6,232 nucleotides of DNA from Gammaproteobacteria bacterium (GCA_030620735.1 JAUXDV010000119.1:1-6232), one strand, 5' to 3'; counted from the first letter of the stretch, positions 1 to 6,124 are shown. Numbers and translations: made by a program. The notes: generated from the letters alone by a model not told the origin.

Positions 1-678
1 CTGCGCCGCGGCGCCATCAGGCTGAACCGTTTCAGGCTGCTGGTGCGTGATCTGCAGGGAGATACGGATCTGCTGGCGGAGAGGCTGCAGCTGATTGCCC
101 GGCATGGTTTCCCCAACTATTTTGGCGAGCAGCGATTCGGCCGGGGCTATGGGAATCTGAGCCGTGCAATTGCGGTGCTGGAGCATGGTTCGACACGCTC
201 TCCTGTCGAGGGGATGTATCTCTCTGCAGTGCGCTCCATGCTCTTCAACCTGGTGCTGGCTGCACGTATTTCAGCAGGCAACTGGTGCGCAGCAATGCCG
301 GGAGATGTAATGCAGTTGTCACACTCCAACAGTCTGTTTCGCGTCGATGATGCCGATGCCGAAATAATCAACAGGCTCTCTGAGAAGCAGATCCATGTCA
401 CCGGCCCGCTGGTTGGGCTGCCCGCCAGGATCATGCCTGAAGATGAGGCGCTGCAGTATGAGGAGTCGCTATTGAGAGAGCATCAATTCTGGATAGATGG
501 TTTGCGGCGCTGTAGCCTCAAGGCGGATCGTCGTCCGCTGCGTGCGCCAGCCGGTGATCTTGCGTTCAACCTTCAGGGGGATCAGCTGCAGCTGGAGTTC
601 ACACTACAGCGCGGCAGTTACGCCACTTCGCTGCTGCGTGAAGTGCTGACGCAGGTTCCTTACTCTATGGATGTGTAG
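1..678 (+). CDS. truD: tRNA pseudouridine(13) synthase TruD, C-terminal part (5' end outside window)
   Basis: TruD converts uridine 13 of tRNA(Glu) to pseudouridine in the cytoplasm. The reading frame is open from base 1 to the TAG at 676-678 and gives 225 residues. The first GTG in frame (43) is internal, because the codons before it read LRRGAIRLNRFRLL, the conserved TruD segment containing the NxF motif (visible residues 9-11) that lines the active site. The family motif FPNYFGEQRFGR follows at visible residues 37-48, and a C-terminal GSYATSLLRE matches the end of E. coli TruD (recalled as GSFATSVVRE). E. coli TruD has about 350 residues, so roughly 120 residues, including the catalytic Asp, lie upstream of the window. 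In E. coli truD is followed by surE; here a repeat and a DUF523 gene follow instead. No frame damage is seen. The identification is firm. Confidence 0.95.
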   Translation: MRRGAIRLNRFRLLVRDLQGDTDLLAERLQLIARHGFPNYFGEQRFGRGYGNLSRAIAVLEHGSTRSPVEGMYLSAVRSMLFNLVLAARISAGNWCAAMPGDVMQLSHSNSLFRVDDADAEIINRLSEKQIHVTGPLVGLPARIMPEDEALQYEESLLREHQFWIDGLRRCSLKADRRPLRAPAGDLAFNLQGDQLQLEFTLQRGSYATSLLREVLTQVPYSMDV

Positions 679-722
679 TTTGTTGGATGCTAGCGATATT
701 GTCATCAGCGCTTGCCCTTGTT

Positions 723-789
723 TCGCGGCCGGAAGGCCGCTCCTACGGCAATGTGCACACTGGACGTAGGAGTGGTCATCTGACCACGA
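723..789. repeat. REP/BIME-like paired inverted repeat
   Basis: Two 25-base arms, 723-747 and 765-789, face each other across a 17-base spacer. Each arm, read outwards from the spacer, carries GTAGGAG followed by a small perfect hairpin. In the left arm this is GCGGCC-GGAA-GGCCGC (725-740), and in the right arm GTGGTC-ATCT-GACCAC (772-787). The arms differ at several places, but each keeps its own six-base-pair stem. A GTAG-type head plus a palindrome, paired head to head, is the known design of REP/BIME elements mobilised by RAYT (TnpA-REP) transposases. No such transposase gene is in the window. The element ends 15 bases before the DUF523 start codon and may also form a long hairpin in the truD 3' transcript; there is no U-tract, so it is not a standard terminator. 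Confidence 0.75.
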
Positions 790-804
790 TAGAGAAGAGA
801 TACC

Positions 805-1347
805 ATGTTGAACGCATCTGGAAAACTCAAAATTGGCGTCAGCGCCTGTCTTGCAGGTCACCTTGTTCGCTATGATGGAAAGGATCAACGAAGTTCTGTG
901 CTTGAGCATGAACTTGCGCCGCGCTTTGAACTGATTTCGATTTGCCCCGAGGTTGGGGCAGGGATGAATGTCCCCAGGCCACCAATCCAGATCATGCAGA
1001 GCAGGGCGGGGATCAGGGTGTGTGAAGTTGATGATCACGCACATGACGTGACGCAGCAGCTGCAGCGCTATGCGCAAAGCGCCATCGCAGAGTTGGGTCC
1101 GGAGTTGAGCGGTTTTGTCTTCAAATCCCGTTCACCAAGCTGCGGCATCGATGACACCCCCTGCTTTGATGAAGATGGCCTGCAGCAGCTATCCGTTGGG
1201 GCGGGCCTTTTTACCGGCATGTTGATGAAACGGTTTCCACAACTGCCTCTCATCGATGAGTGGAAATTCGAGCAGCCACAGCAGTGCAGGGCTTTTCTCC
1301 GACGGGTGCGGGAGTATGCAAAAGAGAAAAAAATTAACCACAGGTGA
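805..1347 (+). CDS. DUF523 family protein, probable TudS-like [4Fe-4S] thiouracil desulfurase
   Basis: The protein of 180 residues matches DUF523 along its length: KIGVSACLAG (9-18), VRYDG (21-25), ICPEVGAGMNVPRPP (46-60) and SRSPSCG (108-114). Cys15, Cys47 and Cys113 sit where the TudS-type members of this family hold an iron-sulfur cluster with three cysteines, leaving one iron free to take sulfur from thiolated uracil. Glu49 of the CPE motif fits the proposed acid/base residue. The desulfurase activity is known for some family members and is inferred here. The protein stands alone, without the DUF1722 domain found in YbgA-type fusions, and has no signal peptide or membrane segment. The ATG at 805 is preceded by a purine-rich but weak ribosome site (791-800). 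The last residues, KKINHR, are encoded by a repeat-like sequence that also supplies the stop. It lies 126 bases after truD and converges on ackA. Confidence 0.85.
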   Translation: MLNASGKLKIGVSACLAGHLVRYDGKDQRSSVLEHELAPRFELISICPEVGAGMNVPRPPIQIMQSRAGIRVCEVDDHAHDVTQQLQRYAQSAIAELGPELSGFVFKSRSPSCGIDDTPCFDEDGLQQLSVGAGLFTGMLMKRFPQLPLIDEWKFEQPQQCRAFLRRVREYAKEKKINHR

Positions 1348-1355
1348 ACACAGAT
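1333..1355 (+). repeat. Short dispersed-repeat-like sequence overlapping the DUF523 stop
   Basis: The sequence ATTAACCACAGGTGAACACAG continues to 1355 and contains CACAG twice with a 10-base period (1339-1343 and 1349-1353). From memory, AACCACAGAG...CACAGAG strings are scattered through many gammaproteobacterial genomes and often form the ends of reading frames, giving tails such as INHRG. The match here is short and diverged, so membership is a guess. It encodes the last residues (INHR) and the TGA of the DUF523 gene. Confidence 0.4.
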
Positions 1356-1377
1356 ATAACAGTCGCAGGCTGCAGCG

Positions 1378-1405
1378 TCACTACTCACTACTCAGTCCTC
1401 ATCCC
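1378..1405. repeat. Degenerate 7-base tandem repeat between convergent genes
   Basis: Four 7-base units follow one another: TCACTAC, TCACTAC, TCAGTCC, TCATCCC. The first two are identical and the others drift. The array ends exactly against the stop codon of ackA (1406-1408). With the preceding repeat-like sequence it fills most of the 58-base gap between the DUF523 gene and ackA. No intrinsic terminator with a stable stem and U-tract is seen for either gene. Confidence 0.5.
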
Positions 1406-2608
1406 TTACGACTCTTCTTCTATACATGCAACCGTCTGCAGCGCTATCTCCAGCTCTTCATCAGTGGGTATCACCAGAATACTCACAGCACTTGCGTCGC
1501 TGTTGATGGCGAAGGCGCCTTCCCCCCGGTGTGAATTCTTTTCGCTGTCGATATCGATGCCCAGCGCCGTCATGCCGGCGCAGCTCTGCGCCCGTGTGCG
1601 GGCATCATTTTCGCCAATTCCACCGGTGAATACCACGGCATCCAGGTGGCCGAGCACCGCATAGTAGGCGCCGATGTATTTCCTGATGCGGTAGCAGTAC
1701 ATCTCCAGCGCAAGCCGGGCGCGCTCGTCACCGGCATCGGCCAGGCGGTGCACTTCGCGCATGTCGTTGGATCCGCAAATCCCTTTCAGACCGCTCTCTT
1801 TATTGAGAAGAGTTTCCACCTCTTCGTTGCTCAGACCTGCTTCCCGGCCCAGATAGAAGTGGATGGCCGGGTCGATGTCGCCGCAGCGGGTGCCCATGAT
1901 CAAACCTTCCAGCGGGGTCATGCCCATCGAGGTATCCACACTGCGGCCCTGGCTGATGGCGGCGGCGCTGGCGCCGTTGCCGAGGTGCAGCGTGATCAGG
2001 TTCAGAGAGGAGAGGGGTTTGCCGAGTTGCTGAGCAGCCTGTTTAGCGACATAGTGATGTGATGTGCCGTGAAACCCGTAGCGGCGTACATGCTGCTCTG
2101 AGTAAAGTTTTTCAGGAAGGGCATAACGCCAGGCATGCTGCGGGATCGACTGATGAAAGGCGGTGTCGAACACTGCTACCTGGGGGATGTCGGGCGCAGC
2201 CTGCAGGGCAACCTCGATGCCCATGAGGTTGGCCGGATTGTGCAGCGGGGCGAGCGGGATCATCTCCCGGATACGCCCGACCACCTCATTGTCAATCAGC
2301 GTCGGCTCTCTGAAATATTCACCGCCATGCACCACGCGGTGTCCGATGGCGGACAATTCGCTCAGATCATGGATTGTCCCGCTTTCACGCAGCACCTTGC
2401 CGATTTCCAGCAGGCCGTCGCGGTGAGTCGCTATCGCGTGTTTGCGCTCTGTTTCCTCAACTCCGCCCTGCCTGTCAATGTGCCGGTGTAGAGCCTGGGG
2501 TTCACCGATACGCTCGATCAGACCGGAAGCAAGCACCAGCGCTGCGGTCATGTCGAATAGCTGATACTTGATCGAGGAGCTGCCGGAGTTGATGACCAGT
2601 ATTTTCAT
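1406..2608 (-). CDS. ackA: Acetate kinase
   Basis: AckA catalyses acetyl phosphate + ADP to acetate + ATP in the cytoplasm, reversibly. The 400-residue length is typical. The N-terminal signature VINSGSSSIKYQLFD (5-19) and the central LHLGNGASAAAI (207-218) and FTGGIGEND (327-335) motifs place it in the ASKHA kinase fold. Residues known to matter in the Methanosarcina enzyme are all present at the same numbers: Asn7, Arg91, His123, Asp148, His180, Arg241 and Glu384. The ATG at 2608 overlaps the TGA of pta in an ATGA sequence. No Shine-Dalgarno sequence stands before it, so translation is probably coupled to pta. The order pta then ackA is the reverse of E. coli ackA-pta. Nothing suggests loss of function. 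Confidence 0.98.
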   Translation of the reverse strand: MKILVINSGSSSIKYQLFDMTAALVLASGLIERIGEPQALHRHIDRQGGVEETERKHAIATHRDGLLEIGKVLRESGTIHDLSELSAIGHRVVHGGEYFREPTLIDNEVVGRIREMIPLAPLHNPANLMGIEVALQAAPDIPQVAVFDTAFHQSIPQHAWRYALPEKLYSEQHVRRYGFHGTSHHYVAKQAAQQLGKPLSSLNLITLHLGNGASAAAISQGRSVDTSMGMTPLEGLIMGTRCGDIDPAIHFYLGREAGLSNEEVETLLNKESGLKGICGSNDMREVHRLADAGDERARLALEMYCYRIRKYIGAYYAVLGHLDAVVFTGGIGENDARTRAQSCAGMTALGIDIDSEKNSHRGEGAFAINSDASAVSILVIPTDEELEIALQTVACIEEES

Positions 2609-4704
2609 GATGACGAAGATTCTGTCTGCGCCTGAACGGCGGTGATGGCAACGGTATTGACAATATCCGTTACTGTGCAGCCACGGCTGAGGTCATTGAC
2701 CGGCTTGTTCAGCCCCTGCAGAACCGGCCCGATGGCAACAGCGCCGGAGGAGCGCTGCACAGCCTTGTAGGTGTTGTTGCCGGTATTGAGGTCGGGAAAG
2801 ATAAACACGGTGGCGCTGCCCGCCACCTCGCTGCCGGGCAATTTAGTCCTGGCGACGCCGACATCAACCGCGGCATCATACTGCATAGGGCCCTCGATTT
2901 TCAGATCCGGACGCATCGACTTCGCCAGCCGGGTGGCCTCGCGTACTTCGTCCACAGCTTCACCCTTACCGGATTCCCCGGTGGAGTAGGAGAGCATGGC
3001 GATGCGCGGTTCGATACCAAACATCTGTGCGGTATCAGCAGAGCTGATGGCGATGTTCGCCAGTTGTTCTGCATTCGGATCCGGGTTCACCGCACAGTCG
3101 CCGTACACCAGCACGCGGTCCGCCATGCACATCAGGAAGACGCTGGAGACGATGGATATGCCCGGTTTGGTTTTAATGATCTCAAACGAGGGGCGGATGG
3201 TATGCTGGGTGGTGTGCACGGAGCCCGAGACCATGCCGTCCGCGTGGCCATGATGAACCATCATGGTGCCAAAATAGCTGACGTCAGCCATGGTGTCGCA
3301 AGCCATATCAAGCGAGATTCCCTTGTGCCGGCGCAGTTGGAAATAGCTTTCAGCATACTGTGGACGAAGCTCTGATTGCAGCGGGTCGATGATATTGACC
3401 CTCTCCAGACGCAGCCCCAGAGACTGGATCTTCTGCTTGATTTCGTCCCTGTCGCCCAGCAGGGTCAGCTGCGCAACACCACGCAGTGAAAGGATTTCGG
3501 CAGCGCGCAGGATGCGTTCCTCGTTGCCTTCCGGCAGCACGATGTGCTGCTGTTGCGTCTTGGCCCGCTGCAATAATTCGTACTCGAACATCAACGGCGT
3601 CACCCGGGTGCTGCGCCTTGTTGCCAGCAGTTGCTGCAGCTGCTGCAGATCGACGTTGGCTTCGACGATTCCTAGAGCGGCGGCGATCTTGTGTTCATTT
3701 TCCACCGATAGTTCGGCGGTGATGCGGCTTACGTTCATCGCGGTGGTAAAGGTATCGGTTGCTGCACCGAGAATGGCGAAGGGGGGCTTGCCAAGTCCCG
3801 CCAGCAGTTTGGTTATCTGCGGATCAGGTTTTTGCCCGCCTGTCAGCAGCAGGCCGGATATTTGCGGATAGGCTGTCGAGGGGTGGGAGAGGAAACACGC
3901 CAGTATGATATCGGCGCGGTCAGAAGGGGTGATGATGAGGCTGCCTTCCTCGACATAATCGAGAAAATCCGGCGCCTGCATGGCTGCCACCTTGTAGTTT
4001 TGCACGATACGATTCAGCCCGGTCGCGTCTCCAAAAATGATATGTGTCTCAAGATGACGCGCAATATCAGCGATCGTTGGTTTTGAGAGCAGCGGTTCCT
4101 GCGGTATGAGGTAGACCGGGGAGTCAGCCAGCGGGGATTTTTCAAGCTGGGATTTCAGTGCTTCGAGCTGGGCGGGGGATACGCCGTTGATGACGGTTGC
4201 CAGAATGTCGCAATGCCGCTCCTGCAGGGATTTGAGAAATCCGCCGGCGGCATTGATGATCTCCGTGTTGCTGCGATCATTGCCGCGCACCACGGGCAGA
4301 ATAGAGCAGCCCAGATTATTGGCGACATCGCTGTTGAAATCAAATTCCAGGGTTGCATGCCCATCCCTGTAATCTGTTCCGGCGCACAACACCCGGTTGC
4401 ATTTTGCCTGCAGGCTGCGGTATTTTGCCAGGATTCTTTTCAACAGTTCGTCATCGCGATCCGCTCTTACCAGTTCGCGCGCTTCATCGCTGCTGCAGCC
4501 GTACATCTCCTCATACGCCAGATCCAGCTGATAGCGCTCTGCAATCAGCTGGATAAGAGGGTCAGGCTGTTCACCCGAGCGGGTGACCGGTCTGAAGAAT
4601 CCAGTCTTGTCGCCATGTCCGGAGAGGAATTCCATCATTGCGAGCACAATAACGGACTTGCCGCTGCTGAGCTCAGCGCCTGATATATAGATGTCTTGTG
4701 TCAT
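2605..4704 (-). CDS. pta: Phosphate acetyltransferase, long three-domain form
   Basis: Pta converts acetyl-CoA and phosphate to acetyl phosphate and CoA, feeding AckA. The 699 residues fit the long proteobacterial form. An N-terminal P-loop, dethiobiotin-synthetase-like domain (about 1-225) opens with AELSSGKS (10-17), which fits the [AG]x4GK[ST] rule. A DRTGG domain (about 215-330) carries SDRADIIL (261-268). The catalytic PTA_PTB domain (about 372-695) has LPEGNEERILRA (390-401), GMVSGSVHTTQHTIRP (490-505), YGDCAVNPDPNAEQLA (534-549), STGESGKG (574-581) and PDLNTGNNTYKAVQR (637-651). In E. coli the N-terminal part senses pyruvate and NADH; the same is inferred here. The ATG at 4704 has AGGG a few bases upstream. 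The 619-base region ahead holds FNR-like and Pho-like sites. The gene heads a two-gene unit with ackA. Confidence 0.97.
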   Translation of the reverse strand: MTQDIYISGAELSSGKSVIVLAMMEFLSGHGDKTGFFRPVTRSGEQPDPLIQLIAERYQLDLAYEEMYGCSSDEARELVRADRDDELLKRILAKYRSLQAKCNRVLCAGTDYRDGHATLEFDFNSDVANNLGCSILPVVRGNDRSNTEIINAAGGFLKSLQERHCDILATVINGVSPAQLEALKSQLEKSPLADSPVYLIPQEPLLSKPTIADIARHLETHIIFGDATGLNRIVQNYKVAAMQAPDFLDYVEEGSLIITPSDRADIILACFLSHPSTAYPQISGLLLTGGQKPDPQITKLLAGLGKPPFAILGAATDTFTTAMNVSRITAELSVENEHKIAAALGIVEANVDLQQLQQLLATRRSTRVTPLMFEYELLQRAKTQQQHIVLPEGNEERILRAAEILSLRGVAQLTLLGDRDEIKQKIQSLGLRLERVNIIDPLQSELRPQYAESYFQLRRHKGISLDMACDTMADVSYFGTMMVHHGHADGMVSGSVHTTQHTIRPSFEIIKTKPGISIVSSVFLMCMADRVLVYGDCAVNPDPNAEQLANIAISSADTAQMFGIEPRIAMLSYSTGESGKGEAVDEVREATRLAKSMRPDLKIEGPMQYDAAVDVGVARTKLPGSEVAGSATVFIFPDLNTGNNTYKAVQRSSGAVAIGPVLQGLNKPVNDLSRGCTVTDIVNTVAITAVQAQTESSSS

Positions 4705-4796
4705 TTGACCCTGCTATTGTGAAGAGACGAATTGTTGCCGCCCTGGCGGGGATAGGCTCCATCAGTGCAGAAACATCTAGCAGTAGAAATAATTCC

Positions 4797-4866
4797 GGAT
4801 GTAGTGAGCGGTAGCAAACCGCATCAATCGCGCAACAGATGCGGTTCGTACCTCACCACATCCTAC
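4797..4866. repeat. Long imperfect inverted repeat, MITE/REP-like
   Basis: The arms 4797-4825 and 4838-4863 are nearly complementary around a 12-base loop (4826-4837). One arm is three bases longer because of small insertions near GAGCGGTAGC. The conserved parts are GGATGT, GTGAG and AACCGCATC. The outer right end reads CATCCTAC, so on the minus strand the element opens with GTAGGATG. A transcript from the minus strand would fold it into a long hairpin between the small ORF and pta, about 95 bases before the pta start. There is no following U-run, so it does not look like an intrinsic terminator. The style suggests a dispersed non-autonomous element; copy number cannot be judged from one window. 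Confidence 0.6.
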
Positions 4867-4897
4867 AAAAACGGGTGCTGCAACCAGGTAGGGCCGA

Positions 4898-5041
4898 TTA
4901 ATAAGAGATTGTCTGGGTCACAAACAGGTAGACGATGTAAGAGGTTAGGGCCGTTACAAAGATAATTTGTAAAGCAATACAGACTTTTGGAAGTCCGAGC
5001 CGGCACGAGTGTAAAAGACCACAACGTTTTTGCACATGCAT
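4898..5041 (-). CDS. Candidate 47-residue basic single-pass membrane protein upstream of pta
   Basis: This short ORF is not a family I recognise. It starts at the ATG 5041-5039 and ends with TAA at 4900-4898. A strong Shine-Dalgarno GAGGAG (5056-5051) precedes the ATG with a 9-base spacer, and a TATAAT lies just before that. Residues 1-19 are basic (Lys5, Arg6, Arg14, Lys19) with three scattered cysteines in the first 21 residues. Residues 20-41, VCIALQIIFVTALTSYIVYLFV, form one clear hydrophobic helix in this single stretch, written here from position 20 onward: VCIALQIIFV then TALTSYIVYLFV. There is no acidic residue. The positive-inside rule predicts N-in, C-out. The second half uses codons common in GC-rich genes (ATC, GTC, TAC, CTG, ACC). 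It points the same way as pta-ackA, 193 bases upstream of pta. Its function is unknown, and it could be a chance ORF. Confidence 0.45.
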   Translation of the reverse strand: MHVQKRCGLLHSCRLGLPKVCIALQIIFVTALTSYIVYLFVTQTISY

Positions 5042-5062
5042 CTGCGAAATCTCCTCTGAATT

Positions 5063-5092
5063 ATTATAATTTGTGTGACACTAATATGACAG
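5063..5092 (-). promoter_or_regulatory. Pho-box-like site with adjacent TATAAT
   Basis: On the minus strand, 5092-5075 reads CTGTCATATTAGTGTCAC. The E. coli PhoB box consensus is CTGTCATAWAWCTGTCAY, and 16 of 18 positions agree. The two 7-base half sites, CTGTCAT and GTGTCAC, repeat directly with the 11-base period of OmpR/PhoB-type regulators. A perfect TATAAT lies six bases further on (5068-5063). Classical Pho promoters have about ten bases there, so the spacing is short; AATAAT at 9 bases is an alternative. If TATAAT is used, the transcript would start near 5056, at the Shine-Dalgarno sequence of the small ORF. Binding is inferred from sequence only. Confidence 0.45.
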
Positions 5093-5247
5093 AGAGATAT
5101 TCGCATAGATGCATTGGGGTGTAAATTGTGAATGCTCATTTATTCCGGTTATTCAAATCCTCTGAATAATTGGAGAAAAAAGCTGCAAATCACAGTCTTA
5201 CTGGGTGTTTGATACTGTTTTCAGAAATATTTTGTAGTGAGTCTCAT

Positions 5248-5290
5248 ATATTAGAATTTGGTTAAATAGCAAAGAGTTGATTTGGATCAA
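5248..5290 (-). promoter_or_regulatory. Perfect FNR/ANR-type site with class II promoter spacing toward pta
   Basis: TTGATTTGGATCAA at 5277-5290 is a perfect match to the FNR/ANR consensus TTGAT-N4-ATCAA. On the minus strand a TAATAT -10-like hexamer (5253-5248) starts 23 bases after the site, which puts the site near -41 to -42 of a start at about 5241, the class II activator position. In the plus direction no -10 stands at this distance. The downstream genes are the small ORF, pta and ackA. FNR-family control of acetate genes is known, for example ANR at ackA-pta of Pseudomonas aeruginosa. The leader to pta would be about 540 bases. Confidence 0.6.
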
Positions 5291-5323
5291 TTCCCAGGCA
5301 TATAAATTTAACCCCGAAGCGCA

Positions 5324-6112
5324 TCATTCCTGTTCGAGCAGGGAGAGAACTACACGCCCGTCAAACGATTTGAGGTAGTGAGAACCGGGGGTGAGGTAGA
5401 TTGCTGATTTCCCCTGAAGCGCAGGCACCAGGTTCATGTCCTGACTGGCGGAAGGAACGATACTGTCATGATCGGCGCGTATTACTGATGTGTAACTGAT
5501 ATCCGGATGCGGTTGGTTGTTGAGCCAGAAAAGCTCGGTTCCGGGGCGTGCTGGACGCAGGTCGGCAAAGAGTGCGCGCGAGTGTGTCGCTGCATCATAG
5601 GCATCCCCGCCGGCTATCTTTTTGACGATGTTGAACGGGCCATGGCTGCGGGTGACTTTCAGGCCATCGACAGCGAGCGGTGTGCCCAGGTGAGGGGAGG
5701 CAATGGTGATCAGATGAGTGACTTGCTGGGCGCCATAGCGCACCAGCGTCATGCGCGCCACCACGCCACCGGCTGAGTGTCCGACCAGCGTGATTTTTTC
5801 TTGCGGATGCCGCAGCTGCGCCTTTTGTAATTGTTCCTGCAGTATGTCTGACTGCACCATCAAGGGTGCGTTAAAGGGGAGTTCTACCACATACAGGGTT
5901 TTGCTGTCTTGTGTTGCCGGCGGTGTCTGATAACCTGCCATCAGCGGGCCGCCGTCATGCCATCCATGCGCCTCCATCGTGGTGACGATGCCGCTTCGAT
6001 CCCATGTAATGCCGTTGGTGAGGTAACCATGCACCAGAATTGTGACATCGGCGAATGCTGCTGACGGCAGCAGCAGGCAGGCCAGCAGAAAGTAGCGAAT
6101 TCTCTTCTGCAT
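5324..6112 (-). CDS. Secreted alpha/beta-hydrolase, lipase/esterase-like
   Basis: The protein of 262 residues probably hydrolyses ester bonds of lipids or similar substrates outside the cytoplasm; the real substrate is unknown. Residues 1-21, starting MQKRIRY and ending SAAFA, form a signal peptide with an AFA cleavage site before DVT. The mature chain begins with a beta strand and VHGYL (27-31), the oxyanion-hole loop. The nucleophile elbow GHSAGG holds Ser113. ASPHLGTP (138-145) is typical of lipases. RADHDSIVPS offers the acid (Asp214 or Asp216), and GSHYLKS the histidine (His245), completing the triad. A longer frame starts at 6139, but the ATG at 6112 has AGGAG seven bases upstream and begins the signal peptide properly, so it is preferred. 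A Cys follows LLA in the signal peptide, but it lies too early for a convincing lipobox. The gene has its own promoter and is not obviously in an operon. Confidence 0.88.
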   Translation of the reverse strand: MQKRIRYFLLACLLLPSAAFADVTILVHGYLTNGITWDRSGIVTTMEAHGWHDGGPLMAGYQTPPATQDSKTLYVVELPFNAPLMVQSDILQEQLQKAQLRHPQEKITLVGHSAGGVVARMTLVRYGAQQVTHLITIASPHLGTPLAVDGLKVTRSHGPFNIVKKIAGGDAYDAATHSRALFADLRPARPGTELFWLNNQPHPDISYTSVIRADHDSIVPSASQDMNLVPALQGKSAIYLTPGSHYLKSFDGRVVLSLLEQE

Positions 6113-6119
6113 AATATTT

Positions 6120-6124
6120 CTCCT
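6120..6124 (-). promoter_or_regulatory. Ribosome binding site fixing the lipase start
   Basis: AGGAG on the minus strand lies seven bases before the ATG at 6112-6110. The upstream in-frame ATG at 6139 would place this site inside the coding region and add nine residues before the signal peptide, so 6112 is the better start. Confidence 0.8.

Larger units (their letters stand above)
4705..5323. other. 619-base AT-rich regulatory intergenic region between the lipase gene and pta
   Basis: No gene longer than about 60 codons is convincing here. The half next to the lipase gene (about 5040-5323) is clearly more AT-rich than the flanking genes, as expected of promoters. Read in the pta direction it holds an FNR-type site with a -10, a Pho-box-like site with TATAAT, a Shine-Dalgarno sequence, a 47-codon membrane-protein ORF and a hairpin repeat. 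The first 35 bases before pta include a 12-base palindrome, CCGCCCTGGCGG (4738-4749), of unknown role. No stable terminator follows the lipase stop. Confidence 0.7.

Noticed and set aside
604..1077. A 157-codon minus-strand ORF across truD, the repeat and the DUF523 gene
   Set aside because: It lies antisense to two recognised genes and crosses the REP-like element, so it is a shadow frame.
1646..2062. A 138-codon plus-strand ORF opposite ackA
   Set aside because: It is antisense to a firmly identified acetate kinase; long open shadow frames are expected in GC-rich coding DNA, and the translation has no recognisable motif.
4867..4880. T-run on the minus strand after the small ORF, considered as an intrinsic terminator
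   Set aside because: The preceding bases form no stable GC stem; only three base pairs could be found.
4889..4956. TAGGGCCG twice, 57 bases apart (4889-4896 and 4946-4953)
   Set aside because: An 8-base match at this distance is too short to call a repeat, and one copy lies within the small ORF and the other spans its stop.
4954..5139. A 61-codon minus-strand ORF in the intergenic region, starting MSIHNLH
   Set aside because: It spans the Pho-box-like site and TATAAT, overlaps the small membrane ORF in another frame, has only a weak GGA before its start, and shows no domain or membrane pattern.
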